DNA of 64,000 nucleotides from Brevundimonas sp. (GCF_013912005.1 NZ_JACESB010000005.1:1-64000); one strand, 5' to 3'. Shown: positions 27,527 through 35,044, numbered from the stretch's first letter. The notes: generated by a model not told the origin, from the sequence alone. A program made the numbers and translations.

Positions 27527-28981
27527 ATGGCTCACCCCTTCCTCGCGCCCCTCGCGGGCGCCTCCCTGCTCGCCCTCGCCCTGCCGGCGGCGGCGCAGGA
27601 CCCCGCGCATCATCCGCAGCCGCCGCAGCCTGGCGCCCCCGCCCGGCCGGCGGCGTCCCATGACGGCCATGCGCCCCGGCCCCAGCCGTCCGCGGAGCCG
27701 CGCCACGACCCCGCGCACCACGCCGGCATGGACCACGGCGCGATGGATCACGAGGCCATGGACCACGGCGCCATGAACCACGCCGCCGGGGATGAACCGC
27801 ACGCCGGCCACGCCGCGACCAGCCCGCTGGGCCCCTGGCCGATGACGCGCGACGCGTCGGGGACGGCGTGGCAGCCCGACCTCTCCCGGCACGGCGGCGT
27901 CCACCGCGCGGCCGGCGGCTGGGACCTGATGGGCCACGCCACGCTGAACCTCGTCCACGACTGGCAGAACGGGCCGCGCGGCGACGACAAGACCTTCGTC
28001 GGCGGCATGATCATGGGCTCGGCCCGCCGCGACCTCGCCGACGGCTCGACCGTGAACCTGCGCGCCATGCTGAGTCCCGAGCCCTTCATGGGCGAGGAGG
28101 GCTTCCCGCTGCTGCTGGCCGCGGGCGAGACGGCGGACGGGACGACGCCGCTGGTCGACCGCCAGCATCCGCACGACCTGTTCATGGAGCTGTCGGCCTC
28201 TTACGCGCGTCCGCTCTCCGCGGACGATAGCGTCTTCGCCTACATCGGCCTGCCGGGGGAGCCGGCCTTCGGGCCGCCGGCCTTCATGCACCGCATGAGC
28301 GCCATGGACAGTCCCGAGGCGCCGATCACCCACCACTGGCTGGACTCGACCCACATCGTGTTCGGGGTGGCGACGCTCGGCTGGGTCCACAAGGACCTCA
28401 AGATCGAGGCCTCCTCGTTCCGCGGGCGCGAGCCGGACGAGGATCGCTGGGACATCGAGAGCCCGGAACTGGACAGCTGGTCGGTGCGGGGCTCGTGGAA
28501 TCCCTCCGAGGCCTGGTCGCTGCAGGTGTCGTATGCGGACGTCACAGCGCCGGAACAGCTGGAGCCGGACGAGGACGAGACCAAGTGGTCGGCCAGCGCG
28601 ATTCACACCCGGCCGGTGGGGCGGGACGGCTGGTGGTCGTCGACCCTGGCCTGGGGGCGCAAGACCAACGACCATGACGAGTCGAAGGACGCCTGGCTGC
28701 TGGAGTCGGCGGTCAGCCCGGACGACCGCTGGACCGTCTTCGCCCGCGCCGAGCGGATCGAGACCGACGAGCTGGTTCCCGGCCACCACGGCGGCCACGG
28801 GGAGCTCTACACCGTCGCCAAGGCCTCGGTCGGGGCGGTCCGGGACTGGCGGATCGCGCCGCGGGTGCGCTTCGGCCTGGGCGCGCTCTACAGCGTCAAC
28901 CAGGTCCCGGCGGCGCTGGAGCCGGCCTACGGGGGCGATCCCGACGGGGGCATGGTCTTCGCCCGCCTGAAGATCGAGTAG
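27527..28981 (+). CDS. Outer-membrane beta-barrel protein with Met-His-rich N-terminal domain
   Basis: 484-residue exported protein. Signal peptide about 1-24 (ALALPAAAQ). Residues 26-95 are rich in His, Met, Pro and Asp, with four tandem five-residue units at Met68, Met73, Met78 and Met83 (MDHGA, MDHEA, MDHGA, MNHAA), a pattern known from copper-binding CopA/CopB and PcoE-like proteins. From about residue 110 the protein is a predicted barrel with alternating strands, and it ends in MVFARLKIE. I infer copper (or silver) capture at the outer membrane, perhaps as a CopB-like or channel protein. No known copper ATPase or oxidase is adjacent. Confidence 0.72.
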   Translation: MAHPFLAPLAGASLLALALPAAAQDPAHHPQPPQPGAPARPAASHDGHAPRPQPSAEPRHDPAHHAGMDHGAMDHEAMDHGAMNHAAGDEPHAGHAATSPLGPWPMTRDASGTAWQPDLSRHGGVHRAAGGWDLMGHATLNLVHDWQNGPRGDDKTFVGGMIMGSARRDLADGSTVNLRAMLSPEPFMGEEGFPLLLAAGETADGTTPLVDRQHPHDLFMELSASYARPLSADDSVFAYIGLPGEPAFGPPAFMHRMSAMDSPEAPITHHWLDSTHIVFGVATLGWVHKDLKIEASSFRGREPDEDRWDIESPELDSWSVRGSWNPSEAWSLQVSYADVTAPEQLEPDEDETKWSASAIHTRPVGRDGWWSSTLAWGRKTNDHDESKDAWLLESAVSPDDRWTVFARAERIETDELVPGHHGGHGELYTVAKASVGAVRDWRIAPRVRFGLGALYSVNQVPAALEPAYGGDPDGGMVFARLKIE

Positions 28982-29011
28982 CCGCAAAGTCGCGCCGCGC
29001 GGGCCTGCGGG

Positions 29012-29467
29012 TCAGTGCGGCGCGATGTCGTCCGGCGGCGAGGCCAGCCAGGGGGCGAGCCGGAAGCGCCGCGGCGTCTCGCCGAGCGTCCGGTGCAGGA
29101 TGAACTGCCGGGCGAAGGCGACGACGGCGCGGATGGTCTGCTCGTCGAACGGCTTGCACACCGCCCCGAGCGCGCCCGAGAATCCCTCCGGTATCTGCTC
29201 GGGGTTGGCGGTGAGGAACACCACGGCGGCGCCGTGTTCCGCGACCAGCCGTTGCGCGACCTGCGGCCCGGTCATGCCGTCGAGCAGGTTGACGTCGACC
29301 AGCGCCAGCTCCGGCGCCTCGCGCCCGGCGATGGCGAAGGCGCTGGCCTTGTCCATGGCGCAGCCGACCACGTCGCAGCCGCAGTCAGCGAGCACCAGCT
29401 CCAGTTCCATGGCGAGAAGCGCCTGGTCCTCGACGATCATGACCCGAAGATCGGGCGGCTGGTTCAC
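29012..29467 (-). CDS. Single-domain response regulator
   Basis: A stand-alone CheY-like receiver of 151 residues counted from GTG 29467. Key residues, numbered from that start, are the acidic pair near Glu13-Asp14 (VMIVEDQ), phospho-acceptor Asp58 (LALVDVN), Thr86 (FLTANP) and Lys105 (CKPFD). No output domain follows; the C-terminal ~30 residues are basic and Pro-rich. It must act through protein contacts or a phosphorelay. GTG 29467 has GGGGGGAAG just upstream; a GTG at 29503 would add 12 residues. It is divergent from a kinase-like gene lacking its His, with direct repeats GTTTACC at 29482 and 29495 in the shared region. Confidence 0.85.
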   Translation of the reverse strand: MNQPPDLRVMIVEDQALLAMELELVLADCGCDVVGCAMDKASAFAIAGREAPELALVDVNLLDGMTGPQVAQRLVAEHGAAVVFLTANPEQIPEGFSGALGAVCKPFDEQTIRAVVAFARQFILHRTLGETPRRFRLAPWLASPPDDIAPH

Positions 29468-29595
29468 TCGCTTCCCCCCGCGTTTACCGAGCCGGTTTAC
29501 CACTGTTCTGTCCGATAGCGGACACCGAACGCCCTATTGGCTATTCGGTTCGGTCTGGAGTAGAAATTCTCGCGTAGCGAGCGTCCGGGGGGAAG

Positions 29596-30195
29596 ATGGC
29601 GTCGGCCGAAGAGCGCCTCAGCGAGGTCCAGGGACGATTGCTCGGCGGCTATCAGCTGCTGCAGACGCTCGTGGGCATCCGTCTGCGCAGCGTGGTCGAC
29701 CCGGAAAGCAAGCGCCACCTGATCTGGTTCAGCGACGTGGCGGCGGCCATGGATCTGCTGAGTCGGCGGATGACGGCCGAGGGGCCGACCGACTTCGCCG
29801 GCTATCTGGAGGACGTGGCCGCCTTCTGGGCCCGGGCCTGCGAAGGCCGGCCGGTGAGGCTGGATGTGCGGGGACAGGCGGCGCTGTTGCCGGACACCCA
29901 TCTGCTGCCGCTGGCGATCATCACCCACGAGCTGATCGGCAACGCCTGCCGCCACGCCTTTCCCGACGGACGGCGAGGGTCCATCGCCGTCGCCTTCTCG
30001 CGCGCCATCGGCGGCGTCAGCCTGGTGGTTCGGGATTCGGGAATCGGAGCCGACGCCGTCGAGCCGCGCGAGGGGCTGTCCCTGGTCGGCGGCCTGGTCG
30101 AGCACCTCGGCGGTTCCCTGCATATCGAGACCGCGCCCGGCGCGGGGGTCGGCGTGCGCATCCGCCTGCCGCTCGAGGGCGCGCTGACGCATTGA
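29596..30195 (+). CDS. HWE/HisKA_2-like kinase protein lacking the phosphoacceptor His
   Basis: 199-residue soluble protein with a complete-looking HATPase domain: N-box HELIGNACRHAF (111-122), G1 DSGIG (147-151) and a G2-like GLSLVGGLVEHLGG (160-173). The dimerisation helix, where relatives read E-V-x-H-R-x-x-N, instead reads E10-V-Q-G13-R-L-L-G17, so both the phospho-accepting His and the following Asn are replaced by Gly. It could be a pseudokinase, a ChpT-like phosphotransfer partner or an ATP-dependent regulator. It faces a single-domain receiver gene across a 128-bp divergent region, which suggests a functional pair. Confidence 0.78.
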   Translation: MASAEERLSEVQGRLLGGYQLLQTLVGIRLRSVVDPESKRHLIWFSDVAAAMDLLSRRMTAEGPTDFAGYLEDVAAFWARACEGRPVRLDVRGQAALLPDTHLLPLAIITHELIGNACRHAFPDGRRGSIAVAFSRAIGGVSLVVRDSGIGADAVEPREGLSLVGGLVEHLGGSLHIETAPGAGVGVRIRLPLEGALTH

Positions 30196-30239
30196 GGCGC
30201 AAGGCCGGAACGCCGGCGTCGCTGGCGGGTTGGGAAGCC

Positions 30240-30440
30240 ATGGCGGACCGGCGCAGACCCCACTCGGAGACCCTGAACACCCCGCAAGCGCCGGGCGCGC
30301 CGTCGGGCGACTTCGGCGCGCCGGAGGACGAACTGCTGGTGGACGGGCAGGAGGAGGTCTTCTCCCGCTCCGAGGTCGAGAGCGGCCGGATCGAGCATCA
30401 GGCCGAGGCCGGCGGCGACGAGGGACCCGAGGCCGAATAG
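30240..30440 (+). CDS. Small acidic hypothetical protein
   Basis: 66-residue hydrophilic protein, Arg/His-rich at the start and then strongly acidic (GAPEDELLVDGQEEVFSRSE, and a tail ending EGPEAE). No signal peptide, helix or known domain is seen. Codon use fits the genome. It starts 44 bp after the His-less kinase and ends immediately before the stop of a convergent gene (0-bp gap). The ribosome-binding site is weak (GGGAAG), so the assignment is moderate. Confidence 0.55.
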   Translation: MADRRRPHSETLNTPQAPGAPSGDFGAPEDELLVDGQEEVFSRSEVESGRIEHQAEAGGDEGPEAE

Positions 30441-30680
30441 TCAGGGATCGAACGAGCGATCCTCGTCCAGCGGAGCGATGAACACGCGGTCGCACTCGTT
30501 GCTCTCGTTCGCGATCGGAATCACGGTCAGGCCGTCGTCGGCCTCCTCCATCACCTCGGCCACGACCTCCTCGAACTGCGCCTCCTTGCCGGGGCGGCGG
30601 TAGAGCACCACGCCGTCCTTTGCGTCCAGAACGCCATAGGCGGGGGAGCCTTCGAGAAGGGAGTCGAGATGCAGCGTCAT
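30441..30680 (-). CDS. Small hypothetical protein
   Basis: 79-residue protein with alternating strand-like segments (PAYGVLDAKDGVVLYRRPG, then DDGLTVIPIANESNECDRVF) and a net acidic charge. I do not recognise a family. It ends tail to tail with the 66-residue gene with no gap and starts 64 bp from tRNA-Gln, which lies downstream of nothing else on this strand. The regular codon use and ATG start support a real gene. Confidence 0.6.
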   Translation of the reverse strand: MTLHLDSLLEGSPAYGVLDAKDGVVLYRRPGKEAQFEEVVAEVMEEADDGLTVIPIANESNECDRVFIAPLDEDRSFDP

Positions 30681-30744
30681 CCGCCCACAATGTCGGCCAC
30701 GCCGAAATGGTTCACGGAAAGGTGGCGGGGGACCGGGATGAGGA

Positions 30745-30818
30745 TGGCTGGGGAACTAGGACTCGAACCTAGAATGACGGTACCAAAAACCGTAGTGTTA
30801 CCATTACACCATTCCCCA
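30745..30818 (-). tRNA. tRNA-Gln(TTG)
   Basis: Minus-strand cloverleaf of 74 nt including an encoded CCA (30745-30747). Acceptor stem TGGGGAA pairs with TTCCCCA, discriminator G. The anticodon stem ACGGT/ACCGT encloses loop TTTTGGT, giving anticodon TTG for glutamine. The T-arm has GGTTCGAGTCC. It is divergent from tRNA-Pro. Confidence 0.96.
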
Positions 30819-30961
30819 GCAGGTCCGGCGCAACCCCGCCCTGCGGCGGGGAGGCGGTCGATTACGACAAGGCCGCGGGCAACGCAAGCGGGCTTTTTCG
30901 CTTTTGCGAGGGCGGCCGCGGGAGGGGTTGCAGACTATTTTCCGGCAGGCGTTTTCCGCGC

Positions 30962-30990
30962 TTGCGGCCCCCCCACCCCGTCGCTATAAG
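30962..30990 (+). promoter_or_regulatory. Sigma-70-type promoter of tRNA-Pro
   Basis: TTGCGG (30962-30967) and TATAAG (30985-30990) are separated by exactly 17 bp and end 14 bp before the tRNA-Pro 5' end, the right distance for a stable-RNA promoter. The spacer is C-rich. Confidence 0.7.
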
Positions 30991-31004
30991 CCCGCTCCTC
31001 AAGT

Positions 31005-31081
31005 CGGAGTGTGGCTCAGTCTGGTAGAGCACTGCGTTCGGGACGCAGGGGTCGCAGGTTCGAATCCTGCCACTCCGACCA
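31005..31081 (+). tRNA. tRNA-Pro(CGG)
   Basis: 77-nt cloverleaf with encoded CCA. Acceptor CGGAGTG pairs with CACTCCG, discriminator A. Anticodon stem CTGCG/CGCAG encloses TTCGGGA, giving anticodon CGG for proline. The D-arm has GGCTCAGTCTGGTAGAGC and the T-arm GGTTCGAATCC. It has a good upstream promoter and a downstream terminator. Confidence 0.97.
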
Positions 31082-31107
31082 TCTTCCCCCGGGGTCTTCC
31101 CGGTCGA

Positions 31108-32139
31108 TCAGGCGCCCCTCGGGGCGCCTGTTTCGTTTCCGCCGCCGGCCGCCCGGGCGGTCGCCTCCAGCCGCCGCCCGACCGCCTCGATGGCGCGCTC
31201 GCCCAGCGCCCGGCGTCGGGCCAGCAACTCCGGCGAGCCGGCGTCGTAGTCGGCCATGAGCCGCTTCACGAAGGCGCCGGAGCGGACCTCGGCCAGCACC
31301 TCGTCCATGGCCGCGCGCGAGGGCGCGCCGATCACCCGCGGGCCGGTCAGATAGGCGCCGTACTCGGCGGTGTTGGAGATGCGCGCGAAGGCGCCGGCCG
31401 GCCCCAGCCGGTGCATAAGGTCGACCACGAGCTTGAGTTCGTAGAAGCACTCGAACCACGCCACCTCGGGCGGATAGCCCGCCCCGACCAGCTTCATGAA
31501 GGCGGCGTCGACCAGCTCGACCGTCCCGCCGCACAGCACCACCTGCTCGCCGAACAGGTCGCTCTCGCACTCGGCGGCGAAGGTGGTCTCGAGGATGCCC
31601 TTGCGGCCGCAGCCCAGGGCCGCCGCGTAGGACAGGCCCAGGGCGTGGGCGCCGCCCGTGGCGTCCTGGTGCACGCCGAACAGGCAGAACACCCCCTCCC
31701 CCGCCTCATAGAGTTCGCGGATGCGCGGGCCGATGCCCTTGGGCGAGGCGAGGATGACGTCGACGTCCGGCCGCGGCTCGACCAGGCCGAAGCGGACCGA
31801 CAGGCCGTGGGCGAAGACCAGGGCCGCGCCGGGGCGGAGGTTCGGCTCCAGTTCGTCCCGCCACAGGTCGCGGTGGGCCTCGTCGGAGACCATGACGGCG
31901 ACCACGTCGGCGCCGGCGGCGGCCTCGCCGGCGCTGCGCACCTCGAAACCGTCGGCCGCGGCCCTCTCCCGCGTCGCCGAGCCGGGCTTCAGTCCGACCA
32001 CGATGTCGCCGACGCCGGAGTCACGCAGGTTCAGGGCGTGGGTGCGGCCCTGGCTGCCGTAGCCGATCACCGCCACCCGTCGGCCGCGGATGATCGACAG
32101 GTCGCAGTCACGGTCATGGAAGACGGGGAGCGGGGTCAT
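31108..32139 (-). CDS. Divergent ketol-acid reductoisomerase (IlvC-like, class I)
   Basis: 343-residue NADP-dependent KARI, normally the second step of branched-chain amino-acid synthesis. The Rossmann motif is GYGSQGRTHALNLRDSG (usual family form GYGSQGHAHA). Catalytic residues appear kept: the His of FAHGLSV, Lys of ASPKG, Asp and Glu of ESDLFGEQ, Glu residues of WFECFYELKLVVDL and Ser of ISNTAEYG. Several family-invariant stretches deviate (PKGIGPRIRELY where PKGPGH-x-VR is usual). Its ATG overlaps the stop of a MazF-type toxin gene (ATGA), an unusual context that suggests a paralogue rather than the housekeeping ilvC; that must be checked in the genome. Confidence 0.82.
   Translation of the reverse strand: MTPLPVFHDRDCDLSIIRGRRVAVIGYGSQGRTHALNLRDSGVGDIVVGLKPGSATRERAAADGFEVRSAGEAAAGADVVAVMVSDEAHRDLWRDELEPNLRPGAALVFAHGLSVRFGLVEPRPDVDVILASPKGIGPRIRELYEAGEGVFCLFGVHQDATGGAHALGLSYAAALGCGRKGILETTFAAECESDLFGEQVVLCGGTVELVDAAFMKLVGAGYPPEVAWFECFYELKLVVDLMHRLGPAGAFARISNTAEYGAYLTGPRVIGAPSRAAMDEVLAEVRSGAFVKRLMADYDAGSPELLARRRALGERAIEAVGRRLEATARAAGGGNETGAPRGA
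31110..31129 (+). terminator. Rho-independent terminator of tRNA-Pro
   Basis: A 9-bp perfect stem, AGGCGCCCC (31110-31118) with GGGGCGCCT (31121-31129), has a 2-nt loop and is followed by GTTTCGTTT. It overlaps the last codons of the convergent ilvC-like gene, so the C-terminus of that protein (ETGAPRGA) is encoded by the terminator. Confidence 0.8.
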
Positions 32140-32492
32140 GCAGGCTCTTCTTCCATCAACGAGGCGAGGATGGCCCGAACACGGGCGAGGACTTCAGGCG
32201 GCGCTTGGCAGATGGGACGGAAGCCCCGCTCGGCCCGGTCGAGGCTGCGGATCTGGTCCGCGAGTACGGCGCCGCCCACCGGGAGGCCCTCCGGCAGGAC
32301 AACCTTGGTTGGCCACGGCGTCAGGTTCGCGGTCACGGGACAGACCAGCGAGCGGCGGCTGACCTGGTTGAAGCGCGTGGCCGAGACCACCAGCGCCGGG
32401 CGCGCTCCAGCCTGTTCGCTGCCCCGAACCGGCTCAAAGTCGACCCAGACAAGGGCGCCTGCCCGGGGCGCCTTGGGGTCAGGGGCGGTCAT
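32136..32492 (-). CDS. mazF: MazF/PemK-type toxin
   Basis: 118-residue PemK/MazF-fold protein. The start region GALVWVDFEPVRGSEQAGARPALVVS holds the conserved G-S-E-Q and R-P-(A/V)-L-V-x-S motifs of the endoribonuclease active site. LVCPVTANL and GGAVLADQIRSLDRAERGF are the following conserved strands and helix. It should cleave mRNA at a short sequence. It overlaps the antitoxin gene by 14 nt upstream and the ilvC-like gene by 4 nt downstream, so three genes are coupled. Confidence 0.88.
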   Translation of the reverse strand: MTAPDPKAPRAGALVWVDFEPVRGSEQAGARPALVVSATRFNQVSRRSLVCPVTANLTPWPTKVVLPEGLPVGGAVLADQIRSLDRAERGFRPICQAPPEVLARVRAILASLMEEEPA

Positions 32493-32751
32493 GCAGGATC
32501 TCGTCCCCGCGATCCAGGCCCCAGTCGACCGTCTCCGGCTCGCCGGCGGGGCCAAGGCGGTCGATCTCGGACACGATCCAGTCCAGCGTCACCTCAGGCC
32601 GCCGCCGCACCGTCAGCTCGAGGGTCTCGCCCCGGAGCTCCATGTCCATGTCCTGGCCAGGCTCGAGGCCCAAGGCCTCCACCGCTCGCCGGGGAAGACG
32701 GACGGCGACGCTGTTGCCCCAGCGGGCGGCCCTTACCTTCATCGCCTTCAT
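32479..32751 (-). CDS. mazE: MazE/AbrB-type antitoxin
   Basis: 90-residue antitoxin. The swapped-hairpin DNA-binding N-terminus VRAARWGNSVAVRLPRRAVEALGLEPGQ is a textbook MazE/SpoVT-AbrB domain (WGNS-x-AVRLP). The C-terminal half (about 50-90) is acidic and Trp-containing, suited to toxin binding. ATG 32751 or the second in-frame ATG three codons later could be the start. It probably autoregulates the mazE-mazF-ilvC-like operon. The gene is divergent from DUF924 with a gap of 43 bp. Confidence 0.87.
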   Translation of the reverse strand: MKAMKVRAARWGNSVAVRLPRRAVEALGLEPGQDMDMELRGETLELTVRRRPEVTLDWIVSEIDRLGPAGEPETVDWGLDRGDEILHDRP

Positions 32752-32794
32752 GCCCTATCCTCCCGGATATCCGTCTGTATATCACGCGAGCGCC

Positions 32795-33337
32795 ATGACC
32801 GTCACCCCGTCCGACGTCGTCGCCTTCTGGAAAGAAGCCGGTCCCTCGAAGTGGTTCGCCAAGGACGAGGCGTTCGACGCCGAGTTCCGGCGGCGATTCG
32901 AGGCGGCCCATCTCGCCGCCGCCCGGCGCGAACTCGACGCCTGGGCCGACAGCGCCGAGGGGGCGCTGGCCCTGCTGATCCTGCTGGACCAGTTCCCCCG
33001 CAACGCCTGGCGCGGCACGGGCCACGCCTTCGCCACGGATCCGCTGGCGCGGATGTTCGCCCTGCGCGCCCTCGACGCGGGGATGGACCGGCTGGTCGGC
33101 GAGGACCTGCGCCGCTTCTTCTACCTGCCGCTGCAGCACGCCGAGGATCGCGCCCTGCAGGACCGCGCGCTGGCCCTGTTCCAGGGCCTCGAGCGCGACC
33201 CCGAGGACCGGTGGGCCGAGCACCACCACGCGGTGATCGAGCGCTTCGGCCGCTTCCCGCACCGCAATCGGGCGCTCGGCCGGGAGACCACGGCGGAGGA
33301 AGCCGCCTTCCTCGAGCAGGACGGCTTCCGGGGCTGA
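32795..33337 (+). CDS. DUF924 family protein
   Basis: 180-residue all-helical protein of the DUF924 (TPR-like) family. Hallmarks: VVAFWKEAGPSKWFAKDEAFDAEF at the start, LALLILLDQFPRNAWRGT in the middle and FYLPLQHAEDRALQDRAL, then RFGRFPHRNRALGRETTAEE. The DQFPRN motif is diagnostic. A precise biochemical role is not known. It is divergent from mazE and 3 nt upstream of a small Cys-rich gene, with which it is probably co-transcribed. Confidence 0.9.
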   Translation: MTVTPSDVVAFWKEAGPSKWFAKDEAFDAEFRRRFEAAHLAAARRELDAWADSAEGALALLILLDQFPRNAWRGTGHAFATDPLARMFALRALDAGMDRLVGEDLRRFFYLPLQHAEDRALQDRALALFQGLERDPEDRWAEHHHAVIERFGRFPHRNRALGRETTAEEAAFLEQDGFRG

Positions 33338-33340
33338 TCC

Positions 33341-33598
33341 ATGCAGCGCTGCCGCGAGTGCGCGACGATCCTGCAGGAGGGCCGCAACTGGCACGCCTCC
33401 TATGCGGCGCGGAACTACCGCCACTGCATGGAGTGCGCGCGCGCCTATTCGCGCCAGCGCTACGGCAAGCTGAAGCCGACGGTGAAGCGGCGCGTGCCGG
33501 TGGCCGGCGTCACCGCCCGCACGCCGATGACCGCCCGCGACCGGGCGGTGCGCAACCGGGCGGAGCTGGCGCGGCAGCGGCGGGACCGTCCCGACTGA
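33341..33598 (+). CDS. Small CxxC...CxxC putative zinc-binding protein
   Basis: 85-residue basic protein. Two Cys pairs at Cys4-x-x-Cys7 and Cys29-x-x-Cys32 with intervening His/Trp form a likely zinc knuckle, followed by a long Arg/Lys-rich tail ([16 protein letters not shown], then [18 protein letters not shown]) that suggests nucleic-acid binding. No named family is recognised. It starts 3 nt after the DUF924 stop. Confidence 0.68.
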   Translation: MQRCRECATILQEGRNWHASYAARNYRHCMECARAYSRQRYGKLKPTVKRRVPVAGVTARTPMTARDRAVRNRAELARQRRDRPD

Positions 33599-33683
33599 TC
33601 GATACACAGGCGGCCGCCACGTTTCTGTGAGCAAGCCGAAGCTCGGTCTGCCCCGGCGCGCGAATCACCGGCACTCTGCCCCC

Positions 33684-34541
33684 ATGAACGCCGCCGTCGC
33701 CCTCGCCGATCTCCAGGACCGCGCCGGAGCCGCCGCGGCCGACCATCCGGAATGGCAGTACCTCAACCTGCTGCGCGACATCCTCGACAACGGGGCGCGG
33801 CGCGACGACCGGACGGGCACCGGGACGCTGGGGGTGTTCGGGCGGCAGATGCGCTTCGACCTGTCGAAGGGCTTCCCGCTGCTGACCACCAAGAAGCTGC
33901 ACCTGCGCTCGATCATCGTCGAGCTGCTGTGGTTCCTGCGCGGCGAGACCAACATCGGCTGGCTGAAGGAGAACGGGGTCAGCATCTGGGACGAATGGGC
34001 CGACGCCGAGGGCGAACTGGGGCCCGTCTACGGCAAGCAGTGGCGCAGCTGGACCGCGCCCGACGGGCGGGTGATCGACCAGATCGAAAAGCTGGTCGAG
34101 GGGCTGAAGACCAATCCCAACAGCCGCCGCCATATCGTCACCGCCTGGAACCCCGCCGACGTCGACGACATGGCCCTGCCGCCCTGCCACTGCCTGTTCC
34201 AGTTCTTCGTCGCCGACGGCAAGCTGTCCTGTCAGCTGTACCAGCGGTCGGCGGACGTGTTCCTGGGGGTGCCGTTCAACATCGCCTCCTACGCCCTGCT
34301 GACCATGATGATGGCCCAGGTGACCGGGCTGGAGCCGGGCGAGTTTGTCCACACCTTCGGCGACGCCCATCTGTACCTGAACCATGTCGAGCAGGCGGAG
34401 CTGCAGCTGACGCGGGAGCCGCGGCCGCTGCCGACCATGACGATCGCGCCGAAGGCGGACCTGTTCGCCTACCGGCTGGAGGACTTCGCGCTGGAGGGCT
34501 ACCAGCCCTGGCCGCACATCAAGGCGCCGGTGGCGGTCTGA
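33684..34541 (+). CDS. thyA: Thymidylate synthase
   Basis: 285-residue ThyA converting dUMP to dTMP with methylene-tetrahydrofolate. Catalytic Cys168 is in [21 protein letters not shown] (43-53), [19 protein letters not shown] (114-123) and [15 protein letters not shown] are canonical, as is [22 protein letters not shown] 33684 is used; GTG 33627 would add 19 residues. The later neighbours mazG-like and folA complete a thymidylate/folate cluster: ThyA makes dihydrofolate that FolA recycles. Confidence 0.96.
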   Translation: MNAAVALADLQDRAGAAAADHPEWQYLNLLRDILDNGARRDDRTGTGTLGVFGRQMRFDLSKGFPLLTTKKLHLRSIIVELLWFLRGETNIGWLKENGVSIWDEWADAEGELGPVYGKQWRSWTAPDGRVIDQIEKLVEGLKTNPNSRRHIVTAWNPADVDDMALPPCHCLFQFFVADGKLSCQLYQRSADVFLGVPFNIASYALLTMMMAQVTGLEPGEFVHTFGDAHLYLNHVEQAELQLTREPRPLPTMTIAPKADLFAYRLEDFALEGYQPWPHIKAPVAV

Positions 34542-34545
34542 CCGT

Positions 34546-34712
34546 CCGTTTCCTCCCCGGGCGGAGCCTGGGGAGGGGGACCATCCGGAGCCGCAGGCGG
34601 AGGATGGTGGAGGGGTCGAACGCCGCTTCCGGATCCACGGGTCCCCGCGCCGCCTTCACCCCTCCACCACTTCGTGGTCCCCCTCCCCATCGCTGCGCGA
34701 CGGGGAGGAGAC
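34546..34712. repeat. Diverged member of the CTCCCC hairpin repeat family
   Basis: Between thyA and the mazG-like gene, a tract of stacked inverted repeats (CTCCCC...GGGGAG, GGACCATCC...GGATGGT, CACCACTTCGTGGT) ends in CCCCCTCCCCATCGCTGCGCGACGGGGAGG split by its loop. The overall order and the terminal CTCCCC / GACGGGGAG stem match the repeats around 1-169 and 600-844 but most loops differ. It fills nearly the whole 200-bp intergenic space and separates thyA from the next two genes. Confidence 0.6.
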
Positions 34713-34744
34713 ACGCCCGCCGCCGCGGCTGTAGAACCGCCCCC

Positions 34745-35044
34745 ATGAATCTGTCCGACCTCACCACCTCCGTCCTGCGCATTTCCGACATCTACGCCCG
34801 CGAACACGCCATCGACCGCGACCGCGACTGGGCGCTGCTGAAGCTTCAGGAGGAACTCGGGGAGCTGACCGCCGAGCATCTGCGCATGAGCGGGCGGGCG
34901 CGGGGCGCGGCGGACGCCGGCAAGCTGGGCGACGAGGCGGCCGACGTGCTGGGCATGCTGCTGGTCTATTGCGACCGGGCGGGGATCGACCTCGAACAGG
35001 CGATGCAGCGGAAATGGCTGCACTGGCTGGAGGAAAAGGCGTGA
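34745..35044 (+). CDS. MazG-like nucleotide pyrophosphohydrolase domain protein
   Basis: 99-residue all-alpha NTP-pyrophosphohydrolase (MazG-like/phosphoribosyl-ATP-type fold). Metal-binding acidic residues appear in LKLQEELGELTAEHLR (E-E-x-x-E pattern, about residues 36-51) and DEAADVLGMLL (about 62-72; E/D-x-x-D pattern). Such enzymes hydrolyse non-canonical or excess dNTPs to the monophosphate. Its stop overlaps the folA GTG start, so nucleotide clean-up and folate reduction are co-expressed. Confidence 0.85.
   Translation: MNLSDLTTSVLRISDIYAREHAIDRDRDWALLKLQEELGELTAEHLRMSGRARGAADAGKLGDEAADVLGMLLVYCDRAGIDLEQAMQRKWLHWLEEKA

Noticed and set aside
29482-29501. GTTTACC direct repeat as a CtrA or other named binding site
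   Set aside because: It does not match TTAA-N7-TTAA, and two 7-mers are too little to name a regulator; noted only in the receiver entry.
31108-32139. Naming the KARI gene ilvC
   Set aside because: The toxin-antitoxin context and deviations in invariant stretches make a paralogue likely; the symbol was left empty until the genome copy number is known.
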